A stretch of 64,000 bases of DNA from Lepus europaeus (lineage: Eukaryota; Chordata; Mammalia; Lagomorpha; Leporidae). Positions 1-11,047 of this stretch are shown here, in pieces (position 1 is the stretch's first letter; each line of letters begins with the position of its first letter). Made by a program: the position numbers and the translations under genes. The stretch covers positions 55,468,474-55,532,473 of the forward strand of contig NC_084843.1 in the NCBI RefSeq assembly GCF_033115175.1, in the 5' to 3' direction. Under the pieces are notes generated by a model, which ran no database searches, was not told the DNA's origin, and saw nothing but the letters and a program-made list of their open reading frames with translations.

Positions 1-540
1 GATCGATTCAGTATATACTAAGTAAAGATTTCATCAGTTTGCACCCACACAGAAACACAAAGTATAAAAATACTGTTTCAGTACTAGTTATAGCATTACT
101 TCACATTGGACAACACATTAAAGACAGATCCCACATGGGATGTAAGTACACAGTGACTCCTGTTGTTGACTTAACAATTTGACACTCTTGTTTATGGCAT
201 CAGTAATCACCCTAGGCTCTAGTCATGAGTTGCCAAGGCTATGGAGGCCTTTAGGGTTTGCCGACTTCGATCTTATTCTGACAGGGTCATAGTCCAAGTG
301 GAAATTCTCTCCTCCCTTCACAGAAAGGTACCTCCTTCTTTGATGGCCCCGTTCTTTCCACTGGGATCTCACTTGCAGAGATCTTTCATTTAGGTGTTTT
401 TTTTTTTTGGTTTTTTTTTTTCCAGAGTGTCTTGGCTTTCCATGCCTAAAATACTCTCATGGGCTCTTCAGCCAGATCCGAATGCCTTAAGGGCTGATTC
501 CAAGGCCAGAGTGTTGTTTAGGACATCCGCCATTCTATGA

Positions 541-1343
541 ACAACATCAAAACAAACAACCCACTTAAGAGATGGGCCAAGGACCTCAAGAGACATTTTT
601 GAAAGAGGAAATCCAAATGGCCAACAGACACATGAAAAAATGTTCAAGATCACTAGCAATCAGGGAAATGCAAATCGAAACCACAATGAGGTTTCACCTC
701 ACCCCTGTTAGAATGGCTCACATTCAGACATCCACCAACAATAGATGCTGGAGAAGATATGGGGAAAAAGGGGCACTAACCCACTGTTGGTGGGAATGCA
801 AACTGGTTAAGCCACTATGGAAGTCAGTCTGGAGATTCTTCAGAAAACTGAATATAACCCTACTATACAAACCTGTCATACCACTTCTTGGAATTTACCC
901 AAGGGAAATTAAATTGGCAAACAAAAAAGCTGTCTGCACATCAATGTTTATTGCAGCTCAATTCACAATAGCTAAGACCTGGAAACAACCCAAATGCCCA
1001 TCAACAGTAGACTGGATAAAGAAATTATGGGACATGTACTCTATAGAATACTATACAGCAAGGCCGGCACCATGGCTCAACAGGCTAATCCTGCCTGTGG
1101 CCCCGGCACACCGGGTTCTAGTCCCGGTCGGGGCGCCGGATTCTGTCCCGGCTGCCCCTCTTCCAGTCCAGCTCTCTGCTGTGGCCAGGGAGTGCAGTGG
1201 AGGATGGCCCAAGTTCTTGGGCCCTGCACCCCATGGGAGACCAGGAGAAGCACCTGGCTCCTGCCTTCAAATCAGCACGGTGCGCTGGCCACAGCGCACT
1301 GGCCGCGGTGGCCATTGAAGGGTGACCCAACTGCAAAGGAAGA

Positions 1344-1389
<46 letters not shown>

Positions 1390-1537
1390 CACTCTGCCTG
1401 TCAAAAATAAAAATAAGTTAAAAAAAAAAAGAATACTATACAGCAGTCAAAAACAATGAAATCCAGCCATTTGCAAGAAGATGGAGGAATCTGGAAAACA
1501 TTATGCTAAGTGAAATAAGCCAGTCCCAAAGGGACAA
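541..1537 (+). pseudogene. L1 ORF2 C-terminal fragment, broken by a SINE
   Basis: The frame starting near 572 encodes the conserved Cys-rich C-terminus of L1 ORF2p (pattern [19 protein letters not shown]) and the stretch ending in [21 protein letters not shown]. The frame then runs into a C-SINE at 1061 and resumes after 1446. Only about the last 300 codons of ORF2 are present. The endonuclease and reverse-transcriptase domains are absent, so this is a dead fragment inside the inverted L1. Confidence 0.85.
1061..1429 (+). mobile_element. C-repeat SINE, young type
   Basis: Full-length tRNA-derived rabbit C repeat: GGCCGGCACCATGGCTCAA head, GGTTCTAGTCCCGG box-B-like motif, a (CT)n stretch near 1350-1390, a CTGTCAAAAA tail and an A-run. 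It is flanked by a perfect 16-bp TSD (AGAATACTATACAGCA) at 1045-1060 and 1430-1445, inside the L1 ORF2 fragment. It is therefore younger than that L1. Confidence 0.95.
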
Positions 1538-2095
1538 ATATCATATGTTCTCCCTGATCAGCAACAACTAACTGAGCACCAAAGTGGAAACCTGTTGAAG
1601 TGAAATGGACACTATGAGAAACAGTGACTTGATCAGCTCTTGTCCTGACTGTTGATGTACAATGCAATACTTTATCCATTATAGTATTTTTTTGTCCTAG
1701 TACTATTGTTTGAACTCTGTAATTGACACACAATTATTCTTAGGTGTTTAAATTTTAACTAAAAAGTGATCCCTGTTAAATATAAGAGTGGGACAAAGAG
1801 AGGGAGCAGATGTACAATTTGGGACATGCTCAATCGGACTTGCTCCAAATGGTGGAGTTAGAAACGGGCCAGAGGATTCCAATACAATCCCATCAAGGTG
1901 GCATGTACCAATGCCATCTCACTAGTCCAAGTGATCAACTTCAGTTCACAATTGATGGCTCTGATAGGTCTAAGAGTCAAAGGGATCACACTAACAAGAC
2001 TAGTGTCTGCTAATACTAACTGACAGAATCAAAAAAGGAGAGAATGATCCATCATGGGAAGCAGGATACACAGCAGACTCATAGAATGGCAGATG

Positions 2096-3215
2096 TATAT
2101 AAAATTAATTGAAAATAGATCTTAGTAAAATATAAGTGTGGGAATAACTGAGGCAGGAGGAGAGGAGGTAAGACTATGGGTGGGAACATGGGTATGGTGA
2201 GAATCACCATGTTCCTAAAGTTGTAATTATGAAATGTATGAAGCTCGTAACTGTAAGGATGTTTAGCTCCACATACTCTCCTATGGACTTACTGCTAAGG
2301 ATACAATTTAAAAACTTGCCATGGGATGCCAAATCCCCATAAGCAAGCTGGTAATGAAAAGTATTTTAAGTGTTAAAGTGCTCATACAGATAGGAGTAAG
2401 TGTTAAAGAGATCATAGAAATAGGATTAAGTGTTTGGCAGTAATAAAAGAATTAAAAAGGTGTGAATGCTCCAGTATGGGAAGCAGTCCATACAGCCAAC
2501 TCATAGAAAGACAATCTCTTTAAGTAGCACTCCAACCTCAGAATCAGCCTTTATGTCTTCCTGGTTTGGCTGAAAAGCCCACAAGAGCATTTTAGGCATG
2601 GAAAGCCAAGACACTGTGGCACAAAGTTTCCTCCATCAAGGACCTCTGAGTGTGAAACCACATCGGGAAGAAGTGGTCATCAAAAAAGAATGTACTTTTC
2701 TCTGAAAGGAGGAGAGAACTTCCATTTTACTTAAATACTGAAGGAGTTTGTGGACTCAAAAGGCTTCAGTAGCCTAGGCAGCTCATGTCAAGAGCCTGAT
2801 CACTTATGTCATACATAATATAATTGTTAAATTAGCAACGGGAGTCACTTTGCACTAACTTCCCATGCAAGACCTCTGTCCTCAAAGAGTTGTATTATGA
2901 GAGTTAATAGTAAAACTTGTTCTCAAAAATTTACTTCATTTTAGTGTATTAAGTGGAGAATATTCTTAGGTCTCATGAATTTTAGATAAGCCTAAGTGCC
3001 CAACTCCATTGCTTGTTTCCTTAGGTATTCAATTAAGGAAAAAACTTGTTCTCAAAGAAAAAAAAGTATATGATTACAAAGATTAAAAGAAAAATAAGTA
3101 AGTAGCAGGAAGGGTAGGAATGAGGGAGGGAGAGAGGATGGGGTGGAAAGCGTCATTATGTTCCTAAAACTATATTATGAGATACATGAAATTTGTTCCA
3201 TTATAAATAAAAAAA
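2096..3215 (+). mobile_element. Older L1 3' UTR and tail, host of the inverted L1
   Basis: Resembles the L1 3' UTR at 22.7-24.0 kb block for block: the ATTGAAAATAG start, a purine-rich GAGGAGAGGAGG tract, GTTCCTAAAGTTGTAATTATG, AACTTGCCATGGG, and the GGCATGGAAAGCCAAGACAC block. A second purine tract and GTTCCTAAAACTATATTATGA precede the A-rich end at about 3215. Its upstream part is displaced by the inverted L1. No ORF is left. Confidence 0.7.
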
Positions 3216-3309
3216 AACTAGTTAATATCTAGCAGGGGGAGAAGCTTTGTGGAAGACAAATTTAAAATGCCTCCGAGAGTAGGTCCTTTAAGGATCTCAG
3301 AAGAAATAT

Positions 3310-3735
3310 AGGGGCGGCATTGTGGCATAGAGGGTAAAGCCACCACCTGCAGTGCCAGCATCTCATATGGGCAACCAGTTCAAGTCCTGGCTGCTCTACT
3401 TCCGATCCAGCTCTCTGCTGTGGCCTGGGAAAGCAGTGGAGAATGGGCCACGTCCTTGGGCCCCTGCACCCACAAGGGATACCCAGAAGAAGCTCCTGGC
3501 TCCTGGCTCCTGGCTTCAGATCCACGCAGCTCCGCCATTGTGGTCAGTTGGGGAGTGAACCAGTGGATGTTAGACACCTCTCTCTATATCTATATCTATA
3601 TCTATATCTATATCTATATCTATATCTTTCTCTCTCTCTTTGTCTCTCTCTTTCTCTCTCTCTTTTTCTTCCTCTCTCTCTGCCTCTCCCTGTGTAACTC
3701 TGACTTTCAAATAAATAAATCTTTCAAAGAAAAAA
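3310..3735 (+). mobile_element. C-repeat SINE, older type, with expanded pyrimidine tail
   Basis: Head GGGGCGGCATTGTGGCATAG, middle TGGCCTGGGAAAGCAGTGGA and GGCCCCTGCACCC, and tail GACTTTCAAATAAATAAATC. The internal pyrimidine region has grown into a (CTATAT)n microsatellite. I could not define a clear TSD. Confidence 0.9.
3581..3626 (+). repeat. (CTATAT)n microsatellite
   Basis: About seven uninterrupted hexamer units of CTATAT lie inside the pyrimidine-rich tail of the surrounding SINE, followed by impure (CT)n to about 3690. Likely length-polymorphic. Confidence 0.9.
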
Positions 3736-4818
3736 AGATGACAATGTAGAGAAAAGATTGTGATTTTCACTGAACATATCAGCAGTGGGTCAGATGTTTC
3801 TTTGAATAGTTCAGCACCATCAGAGATTATGAGAAAAGAAATTAACTGTAAAAGCAAAGGGATTAAAGTTTTTGATGTCACTACCTCCTGAATTCTCTCG
3901 CAGAAATGTGGATTTGCTTAGAATCAGGTGATCAGAAAAGACAGATGTTACCTTGGCTTGTAGAACTTTAGAATACTTTGACTACTAAGTATTGACCAGC
4001 ATCATGGGATTTGTGAAGATGATGGAGTAACACAAACCCAGATAATGAATAGACTCACCCCAAAGTTAACATATTCTAGGCTCTATTTCCATATTATAAT
4101 TTATTCTTGAATTTCAATTCTCTTTCACACAGTGCCAACCATGGCCCATAATAAATAATCAGGACAATTATTCCAATAGAAAGAGAAGGATATTTGTCTT
4201 TAACCTCCACCAGGGGCATACATCTTCTTCTTGAAAACTCTGTGTATCAGGAATTATGGTTGATGACCCTATAAAACAACTCTGACAGATTTGATTGAAA
4301 TACTCTCAATCACAGATACAACTTAAGCCAAGCTATGCCTCCCAAAGTCAAAAATGTATATGATATATTCAGAAGAACAGTTTAACATTGTTTAAGCTTT
4401 CCTTTCTCTTGAGTCCTGACTCCCTAGGTTGTTGCCTATACCCCAAATGATGATAATCAACATCAAACTAAATCTTTTACAGTTTATACACACACACACA
4501 TACACACATGCACAACCCTTCAATCATGTGTTTATTTGTATTGAACTGAACATAGGTAGTGATATCACAGCATTTTTTTTTACTTTGTTTCAAATATTCT
4601 CCTTTTCTCTCTCCTCCATAACTCAGAAATAAATATATTTCATGACTAATCTCATACATTTTGTTCAGTGGTTACCTACTTCTGAGTTTGAAAATATCCT
4701 AAGATTTCACCTTCCATTCATTTTTAGTAAACTCATGTTTTCTCTAAAACAATGTGGAGAGCACAATTTTTCTCTACCTAAATACATTCTTCTTCTTGGA
4801 TATATAGTAGTGTAGTTA
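3736..4818. other. Unassigned AT-rich stretch
   Basis: No repeat family or coding frame recognised. It contains a short impure (CA)n near 4489-4510. Every frame is short and lacks conserved residues. Confidence 0.5.
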
Positions 4819-5165
4819 TTTTTTTTAAAAGATTTATAATTCTTCATTTGAAAGGCACAGTGACAGAGAGAGGAAAAAACAGAGACAGAATATCTTCCAT
4901 CTGCTGGCTCATGGTTAACTCCATAAAGACACTCAATAGCCAGGACTGGGCCAGAGCGAAGCCAGGAGCCCATAGTTCCATGTGGGTCTCTCAAGTGGGT
5001 GGCAGGGATCCAAATACGTGGGCCATTATCCACTGTCTTTCCAGGTGCACTAACAGGAAGCTGGATTGCATGCAGTGTAGCTGGGACTCTTACCAACACT
5101 CAGATATGAAATGCAGGTGTCTCAAGAGGTGGCTTCGCTCACTGCACCAAAATGGCCATCCTAAT
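4819..5165 (-). mobile_element. C-repeat SINE, old, minus strand
   Basis: Reads in reverse: T-run, GATTTATAATTCTTCATTTGAAAGGC (tail), CCATCTGCTGGCTCA, GAAGCCAGGAGCC, GGGCCATTATCCACTG and the degenerate head near 5130-5160. Many substitutions mark it as old. Confidence 0.8.
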
Positions 5166-5360
5166 AATCTTTATAGTCCAGGGGAAATCCATACCACAAA
5201 TCCAGCTGTTCCATGGTTCTTTGATGAACATGTGAAAATACATAAATGAATTTGGATCAAATGCTGGGATCCAAGTGCAAAAGCAGTTAAGCTAGATGAG
5301 TGAACTGTAAAGCAAAAGAAAGTTGAGTGATGGCAGTGTTTTAAAAAGTGAAATTGTTAG

Positions 5361-5697
5361 CCAGTGCCGCGGCTCAGTAGGCTAATCCTCCGCCGCAAGG
5401 CGCCGGCACACTGGGTTCTAGTCCCGGTCGGGACACCAATCCTGTCCCGGTTGCCCCTCTTCTTGGCCAGCTCTCTACTGTGGCCAGGGAGTGCAGTGGA
5501 GGATGGCCCAAGTGGTTGGGCCCTGCACCCCATGGGAGACCAGGAGAAGCACCTGGCTCCTGCCATCGGATCAGCGCGGTGCGCCGGCCGCAGTGCGCCT
5601 ACCGCGGCGGCCATTGGAAGGTGAACCAACGGCAAAGGAAGACCTTTCTCTCTGTCTCCCTCTACTGTCCACTCTGCCTGTCAAAAATTAAAAAAAA
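5361..5697 (+). mobile_element. C-repeat SINE, young type
   Basis: Head CCAGTGCCGCGGCTCAGTAG, GGGTTCTAGTCCCGGTCGGG, tail CTGTCAAAAATTAAAA. The TSD AAAAAGTGAAATTGTTAG is present at 5343-5360 and 5698-5715. It is complete with few apparent changes, so a recent insertion. Confidence 0.95.
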
Positions 5698-5715
5698 AAA
5701 AAGTGAAATTGTTAG

Positions 5716-6059
5716 ATTTTGTTTGCAGAATAAGGTTCTGGAGCAGAAGTCAGAGTGGAAAGCATTTTGGTTCTCTCTCATACGCTCGAGAACAGAACAA
5801 AATGGGAGAAAAATTAAACTCCTTCTGAGTGGGTCCCAAGATTAAAAAAAAAAAATGTGGTCAGAGTATAGCAAGTATTATGACCCATATGAAAAGATGG
5901 AATGAGTGCTTGTGTTAGAGATTCAATCCTCTGGAATAACTGGTTTACAATGAAACTTCCAACAACCACACAGGAAGTTACCATACCTGGCGCTGAGTTG
6001 GAGGAGTTAGTAATACGAGAGACTATAACACATGATTTTTATAAATGGTACCTGAATTG
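5716..6059. other. Unassigned stretch
   Basis: No coding or repeat identity recognised between two SINEs. Confidence 0.5.
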
Positions 6060-6370
6060 ACATTGAGCCTGACAGTTAAGACACCCATGTTCCACACTGA
6101 AATTTCTGGCTCTGGTTCCTGATGTCAGCTTCCTCCTAATACAGACCCCGGGGAGGCAGCTGTGATAGCTCAAGTAATTGAGTTCCTGCAATCCACGTTG
6201 GAGACCTGAGTCATCTTCCTGGCTTTCAGCTTTGGTCTAGGCCTCGGTACACCCACGGCACACAGTTACTGCAGGCCTTTGGGGAGTAAATCAGTGTATG
6301 AAAGTGTTGCTCTCTCGCTCGTGCATGTGCTCTCCCACCTTCACAAACCAATGCATTTGAAAGGAAAGAT
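6060..6370 (+). mobile_element. Ancient C-SINE-related copy
   Basis: Degenerate match to the older lagomorph SINE: GACAGTTAAGACACCCATGT, GGCTCTGGTTCCTGATGTCA, GGAGACCTGAGTCATCTTCC, GGGGAGTAAATCAGTGTATG. It lacks the GC-rich head of the young copies. Boundaries are approximate. Confidence 0.6.
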
Positions 6371-6849
6371 GCTGTTCCTTCTGCTCTGTATCGTTCCTTC
6401 CTACCATCCTGCCCACGGCAGCCCCACACAGTATGGATTTGGGTCTTCTGTTCATGTACAAATCACAAGCAACAGATACCAGACAGGGTAGAAGGTGGGG
6501 AAAAAAATGAAGGTGGTTAGAGTTAAGAAGTTCAGTTATACTTAGAACTGTCTTTTTTTTTTTATGACTTTTCAGTTTTACAAAATTAAATTTGGAGATC
6601 TTAAGCAGTCTACAAATACCAGGTGCAGTTTATAATGTTAAGGGAGCTATATTTATTTGCTTTATTATGGTTGCTATAATCTGAATTACTATGGGAAGAA
6701 TGAAAACAGGAACAAAAAATCCCTAGGGTTAATCCTGTTTTTTAACACATTGTTTGGCATGATCATTGGAAACATGGATGAACTCCTTTCCTTTTTTCTT
6801 TTGGAAAACTTCTGATTTTGCTGATTGTCACCTAGGATTATCGCAATTT
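6371..6849. other. Unassigned AT-rich stretch
   Basis: No recognisable gene or repeat. Confidence 0.5.
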
Positions 6850-6863
6850 GGACTTACTTTCTT

Positions 6864-7202
6864 TTTTTTTTTTTGACAGGCAGAGTGGACAGTGAGAGAG
6901 AGAGAGACAGAGAGAAAGGTCTTCCTTTGCCGTTGGTTCACCCTCCAATGGCCGCCGCGGTAGGCGCGCTGCGACCTGCGCATCGCGCTGATCCGATGGC
7001 AGGAGCCAGGTGCTTCTCCTGGTCTCCCATGGGGTGCAGGGCCCAAGAACTTGGGCCATCCTCCACTGCACTCCCTGGCCACGCAGAGAGCTGGCCTGGA
7101 AGAGGGGCAACCGGGACAGGATCGGTGCCCCGACCGGGACTAGAACCCGGTGTGCCGGCGCCGCAAGGCGGAGGATTAGCCTAGTGAGCCGCGGCGCCGG
7201 CC
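6864..7202 (-). mobile_element. C-repeat SINE, young type, minus strand
   Basis: Reverse-oriented full-length copy: T-run and GACAGGCAGAGTGGACAG tail at the left, GGGACTAGAACCCGG (box-B-like, reversed) and GCCGCGGCGCCGGCC head at the right. A perfect TSD, GGACTTACTTTCTT, lies at 6850-6863 and 7203-7216. Confidence 0.95.
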
Positions 7203-7216
7203 GGACTTACTTTCTT

Positions 7217-8449
7217 AAACTAGATGTCCACCACCAAACCAGAATTTAACATACACTGGAAGACTTATTTTTAATATTAGACTGTCTTCTCAAGCAAACT
7301 TTGGCTTCAGCTTAGGCTATACAAATATCAAATTTATAACTCTGGTAGAGAAAGCAGAGTTTAACTTGGCTCCTGTGGAAGCTTCTGCCAATGCAGATTG
7401 GGCTGAGCGTGACTCTGCTTAGTGCAGGTGCATGCCAGGATGGAGTGGGGTGTCAGATTCTACGATCTGTTGCATTTACCACCACCTTGGGCTTCCCAAG
7501 AAAGATGAAAAGCAGCTGTTAAAAGAAAAAGCAGACTTCCTCACAAATATATGAGTTAGAGAAGACTGACACCCAGTTGTATTGCCCCCATGTGTAGGAC
7601 ACTACAGGGACAATTAAACATGATGCTGCAATCTAAGACTGAATTCACAAGTGTGAAATCATTCTGTGAATCTGCAATCAATGCTCTTCCCGGAAAACCT
7701 CATGCATGAATATTTGTTATTTTTCTAAGTTATTGATGTTTGTGTTAAACTTTTAACTTATTTTAACTTACTCCCCTTGCCCCAGTTTCAAAGGGTGACA
7801 CAAGTCTACTAGAGAGGTGACACCTAAGTAAATAGTGATAAAAATGTAGAATTCATTGTTCATAATCAGTGTTTTTGTTCTTCTCACCTTAAAAATATTA
7901 TACCTTATGAAAGTGAACATAATGTATACAACCTTAACCAAATCATCAAGATAAACTTCAATAGTAGTGCCATGTTAATAATGCACGACTTTAGTAGGAT
8001 GTGATTCAATGGACTCTTCCTACTGTGATCTTCATCCCAAACCCAGGACTCCAGTGGATCCATAACCCAGGCATCAGATGCGCCCCAGCTAAAGATAACT
8101 ACACAGCGTCCAGAAGGTCTTCAGCAGCAAGGCGTCTGAAGGAGGCTCACAGCTAGGAGTAAACTAACGAGAATGACTAGCAAATACAACGTGTGCTACA
8201 CTGGAAAAGAGAAAGGATATTGGATAAAAACTAAGGAAATAAGAATAAAGTGTGGACTTCAGTTACTGTGAATATATCTGTGTTGGCTCATTGATGGTAG
8301 AAATGTTTTTAAGGTTCTGATGTTGACCCAAATAGCTGTAGTTTAGTTACTTTCTTTTATAACATTGTTGGTTTTAACTTTATTTCTTCCTGGTTTGTAC
8401 TTTTTGTCATTTTATTTACTTATTTATACTTTAAATGAATTTTTAATTG
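7217..8449. other. Unassigned unique-looking DNA
   Basis: No long frame, no recognisable retroelement motif and no structured RNA seen. It may hold ancient repeats too diverged to name by eye. Confidence 0.5.
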
Positions 8450-8847
8450 CAGAGTAGTTTTAAATTTACAAAACAAAAATGTGACATATTACACAGATGT
8501 CCTGAATACCATAAATCCAGTTTCCCCTGTCATTAACAGTTCATATTAGTATGACAAAGTTGTCACAAAACTACACCCAGTTTTCTCTATATTTTTATCC
8601 AAATTGTTCCTGTTCCAGACATTCCTCCCAGCTTCTAGGAATCACTATTCTCTCTATAAGTTGAGATTTGTATTGTTTTCTTTTGCTTTTAGCTCCCACA
8701 TAGGAGAGAACAGGCAATACTTTATTGAGATTATATGAACTACATTGAATAATTTGGGAATAATTGACATCTTTCAGACTTTTAGTCTTTGTAGCTCCAA
8801 ATTTAGTATGTTTGTTCATTTATTTATGCTGTCTTCAAGAGCTTTCA
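8450..8847 (-). mobile_element. Old mammalian L1 3' UTR fragment, minus strand
   Basis: The stretch with CCATAAATCCAGTTTCCCC, TTCCTCCCAGCTTCTAGGAA and CCACATAGGAGAGAACAGGC resembles the reversed 3' UTR of mammalian-wide L1 families. Highly diverged; boundaries are approximate. Confidence 0.45.
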
Positions 8848-8861
8848 AGAAGAGATATAAC

Positions 8862-9180
8862 CTCTTTATTTTAAAATTTATTTATCTGAAAGGTTGAGTT
8901 ACGAGAGACAGAGAGAAGGAGAGAGATTATCCATCTGCTGGTTCACTCTCCAAGTGGCTGCAATGGCTCAAGCTGGATTCGGCTGAAGCCAGGATCCTGG
9001 AGCTTCTACCAGGTCTCCTATATGGGTGCAAGTACTCAAGCACTTAGATATCTTTTGCTGCTTTCCCAGGTGCATTGGCAGGGAGCTGGATCATAAGTGG
9101 AACAGCTGGAAATTGAACCTGCACCCATATGGGATGCTGGCATCACAGGTTACCTGCTATACCACAATGGAAGCTCCCCC
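8862..9180 (-). mobile_element. C-repeat SINE, older type, minus strand
   Basis: Reverse copy with AAATTTATTTATCTGAAAGG tail, CCATCTGCTGGTTCACTC, CAGGGAGCTGGATCATAAGT and GGGATGCTGGCATCACAGGT. The perfect 14-bp TSD AGAAGAGATATAAC at 8848-8861 and 9181-9194 defines both ends. Confidence 0.92.
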
Positions 9181-9239
9181 AGAAGAGATATAACGTCTAC
9201 ACATAAATTTATCACACATATCTGTTTGAACTTCAATAA

Positions 9240-9860
9240 TATTATTGTCCAAAATGTTCATTTTTAAATAACTATATGGTAGTTCTTCAAAAAATTAAGC
9301 ATAGAATTACCAAATAATAAAATCCAGCAATTCCATTCCTATGTACAAAATTTAAAACATCCAAAACAGGACTTAAAAAAATTTTATCTACCACTGTTTA
9401 TAACAGCATTGTTCATAATAGCCAAAGTTGAAAACGATCAAATGTACATATATAAGCCAATGCAGAAATATATGAAATGAAGTATGCATGAAATATTATT
9501 TCATGGATGGACTTTGAAGACATTATGCTACGTGAAATAAATCAGTCATAAAAGGAAAAACATTGCATGATCCCACTGATGTGAGAACTGGATATAGTTT
9601 AACTTAAAAGAGACACAAAGCAGAAAAGTTGTTATTAGGAGTTCAGTGGAAGACAGCAAATGGGGAGTTTTTGTTTAATGGGCACAGTTTCAGTTTGGAA
9701 GATAAGTTTCTGGAGATGGATATTGGTGATGGCTGTACAACCTGTGAATAAACTTGGTGCTATTTAAATGCACAGTTAAATGTATACTTAAACATGAACA
9801 AATGGAAATTTTATGTTTGTAAAGCATATCTTACCACAATAAAAATTTTAAAAATTCTTT
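9240..9860 (+). mobile_element. Old mammalian L1 ORF2 end and 3' UTR
   Basis: Contains the decayed ORF2 C-terminal stretch (CAGCAATTCCATTCCTATGT, AACAGCATTGTTCATAATAG, ATTATGCTACGTGAAATAAA) and a 3' end closing with TTACCACAATAAAAATTTTA. Typical of mammalian-wide L1 families, much older than the lagomorph L1s in this window. Confidence 0.75.
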
Positions 9861-10877
9861 TTCTAAGAGTATTATTCACTTATAGGTATGCAATTCGGTT
9901 TATATATTGATAGTATAACTGGAAACTGTCCACTGTATTTAATTATAACACAGATAGCACTTTATTTTTGATGCATAGAGTTTAATTCCACAATCCTTGG
10001 TCAAACACTTAGGTGCTAAATGCTGGAGTCATGGCTGGGAACCACCTCTCTGCCCTGAGTGACCCAGCGACAAGCAGCAGCGTATCACTTTCAAAGACAA
10101 CAATGTTAAGGCCTCACAAGATGTGCTCAAATCCAAAACTCCTATATTCTGACAAACTGTACACATGTGAGCACTTGTACATCCTGATATCATTCTTAAT
10201 GTCTTCAAAATATCGTTTCTTTTGTTTGAGTGTTTGCACCTGGGAAAGCACCCAACTAGATGCTCCAGCAAGTCTTGTTCCTGCCTGGCTGAGCCACCCT
10301 AGTGCTCCTGCACTGGCACCAAAGCCATTAGGGCCACTGTCAATGGGCACGGTGTGCATCAGGGACCAGTCCTTTCCCTGCTCATCCTCTGGCTTAGATT
10401 CTGAAGGCACCCCCAACAACTTCGACATCAACATCCCGTTTTCAAAAAACGAAAATGAAAACTATGTCCAAGGCATCAGTCTTAAAACAAGCAAGAGCCC
10501 AGCCAGGAGACACAGTCTGAAACACTGGATTCTGAACTTGAACTTTCAAAGGAGTCACCTTTGGAAAATTCTTGGGGCTGAAGGTGTCCTCCAGGAGAAA
10601 CGTCTGGCCTCCCCGAGGGCCTCTTTGAGTACCTTTAATCCTCAGGAAATTATTAAAACACAGCCTCTCCATGGGAATTCCCATCCAGTACTGACTGGCA
10701 GATATCCCTGCCCAGTGGCAGCTCAGGCATGCTCTGCCCATGAGCAGAGAATGGAAGGCTGGGAGAAGAGCAGGGAACCGACACTGTGGGCACAGGCAGA
10801 CCTCTGCACTTGCATAGCACCTGTACTAGGTGCAAGGTGCTGCAGTCCCCACTCCAGAGAGGACGAGGAAGTCAGAA
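9861..10877. other. Unassigned stretch with one 294-codon open frame
   Basis: Positions 10013-10897 on the plus strand are open for 294 codons. The predicted protein has no motif I recognise, its C-terminus runs into duplicated SINE-flank sequence, and overlapping frames are open on the other strand. GC content is higher than in the flanks. I do not call it a gene. Confidence 0.4.
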
Positions 10878-11047
10878 AATTTATTCATCTTTCCTAGTCA
10901 AGATCATTAATTTGAGGGGCTGGCACTGCGGTGAAGTGGGCTAAGCTTCTGCCTGCTGCACCAGCATCCCATACAGATGCCAGTTTGGTTCATGTCCCAG
11001 CTGCTCCTCTCTAATCCAGCTCTCAGTTTATGGCCTGGGAAAGCAGG
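10878..11047 (+). repeat. Local duplication: SINE 5' half with its left flank
   Basis: This about 170-bp block repeats 12720-12890 at roughly 90% identity. It includes about 40 bp of non-SINE flank (ATTCATCTTTCCTAGTCAAG) and the first half of a C-SINE (from about 10915). The copy at 12.7 kb has the complete SINE with both TSDs, so that copy is the source and this one is a broken duplicate. Confidence 0.85.

Larger units (their letters stand above)
1..2095 (-). mobile_element. L1 copy with 5' inversion (twin priming), 3' end outside the window
   Basis: Positions 540 down to 1 read on the minus strand as lagomorph L1 3' UTR. Positions 541-2095 read on the plus strand as the end of L1 ORF2 plus the start of the 3' UTR. 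The minus-strand piece begins, in L1 sense, with TCATAGAATGGCGGATGTCC; the plus-strand piece ends with CATAGAATGGCAGATGT. The two pieces therefore meet at the same L1 position with about 17 bases in common. That is the arrangement expected of twin priming. A C-SINE interrupts the plus piece at 1061-1429. The poly-A end and left TSD lie before base 1. Confidence 0.8.

Noticed and set aside
1350-1400. Regular spaced repeats as a CRISPR-like array
   Set aside because: Simple (CT)n within a SINE; no repeat-spacer structure anywhere in the window, which is eukaryotic.
3570-3881. Frame with alternating Asp-Ile repeats on the minus strand
   Set aside because: It is the translation of the (CTATAT)n and (CT)n microsatellites in a SINE tail.
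6825-7249. Gly/Pro/Ala-rich frames of 80-120 codons
   Set aside because: They are readings of GC-rich C-SINEs; the same peptides recur at 1.1, 5.5, 21.3, 30.6, 37.3 and 56.2 kb.
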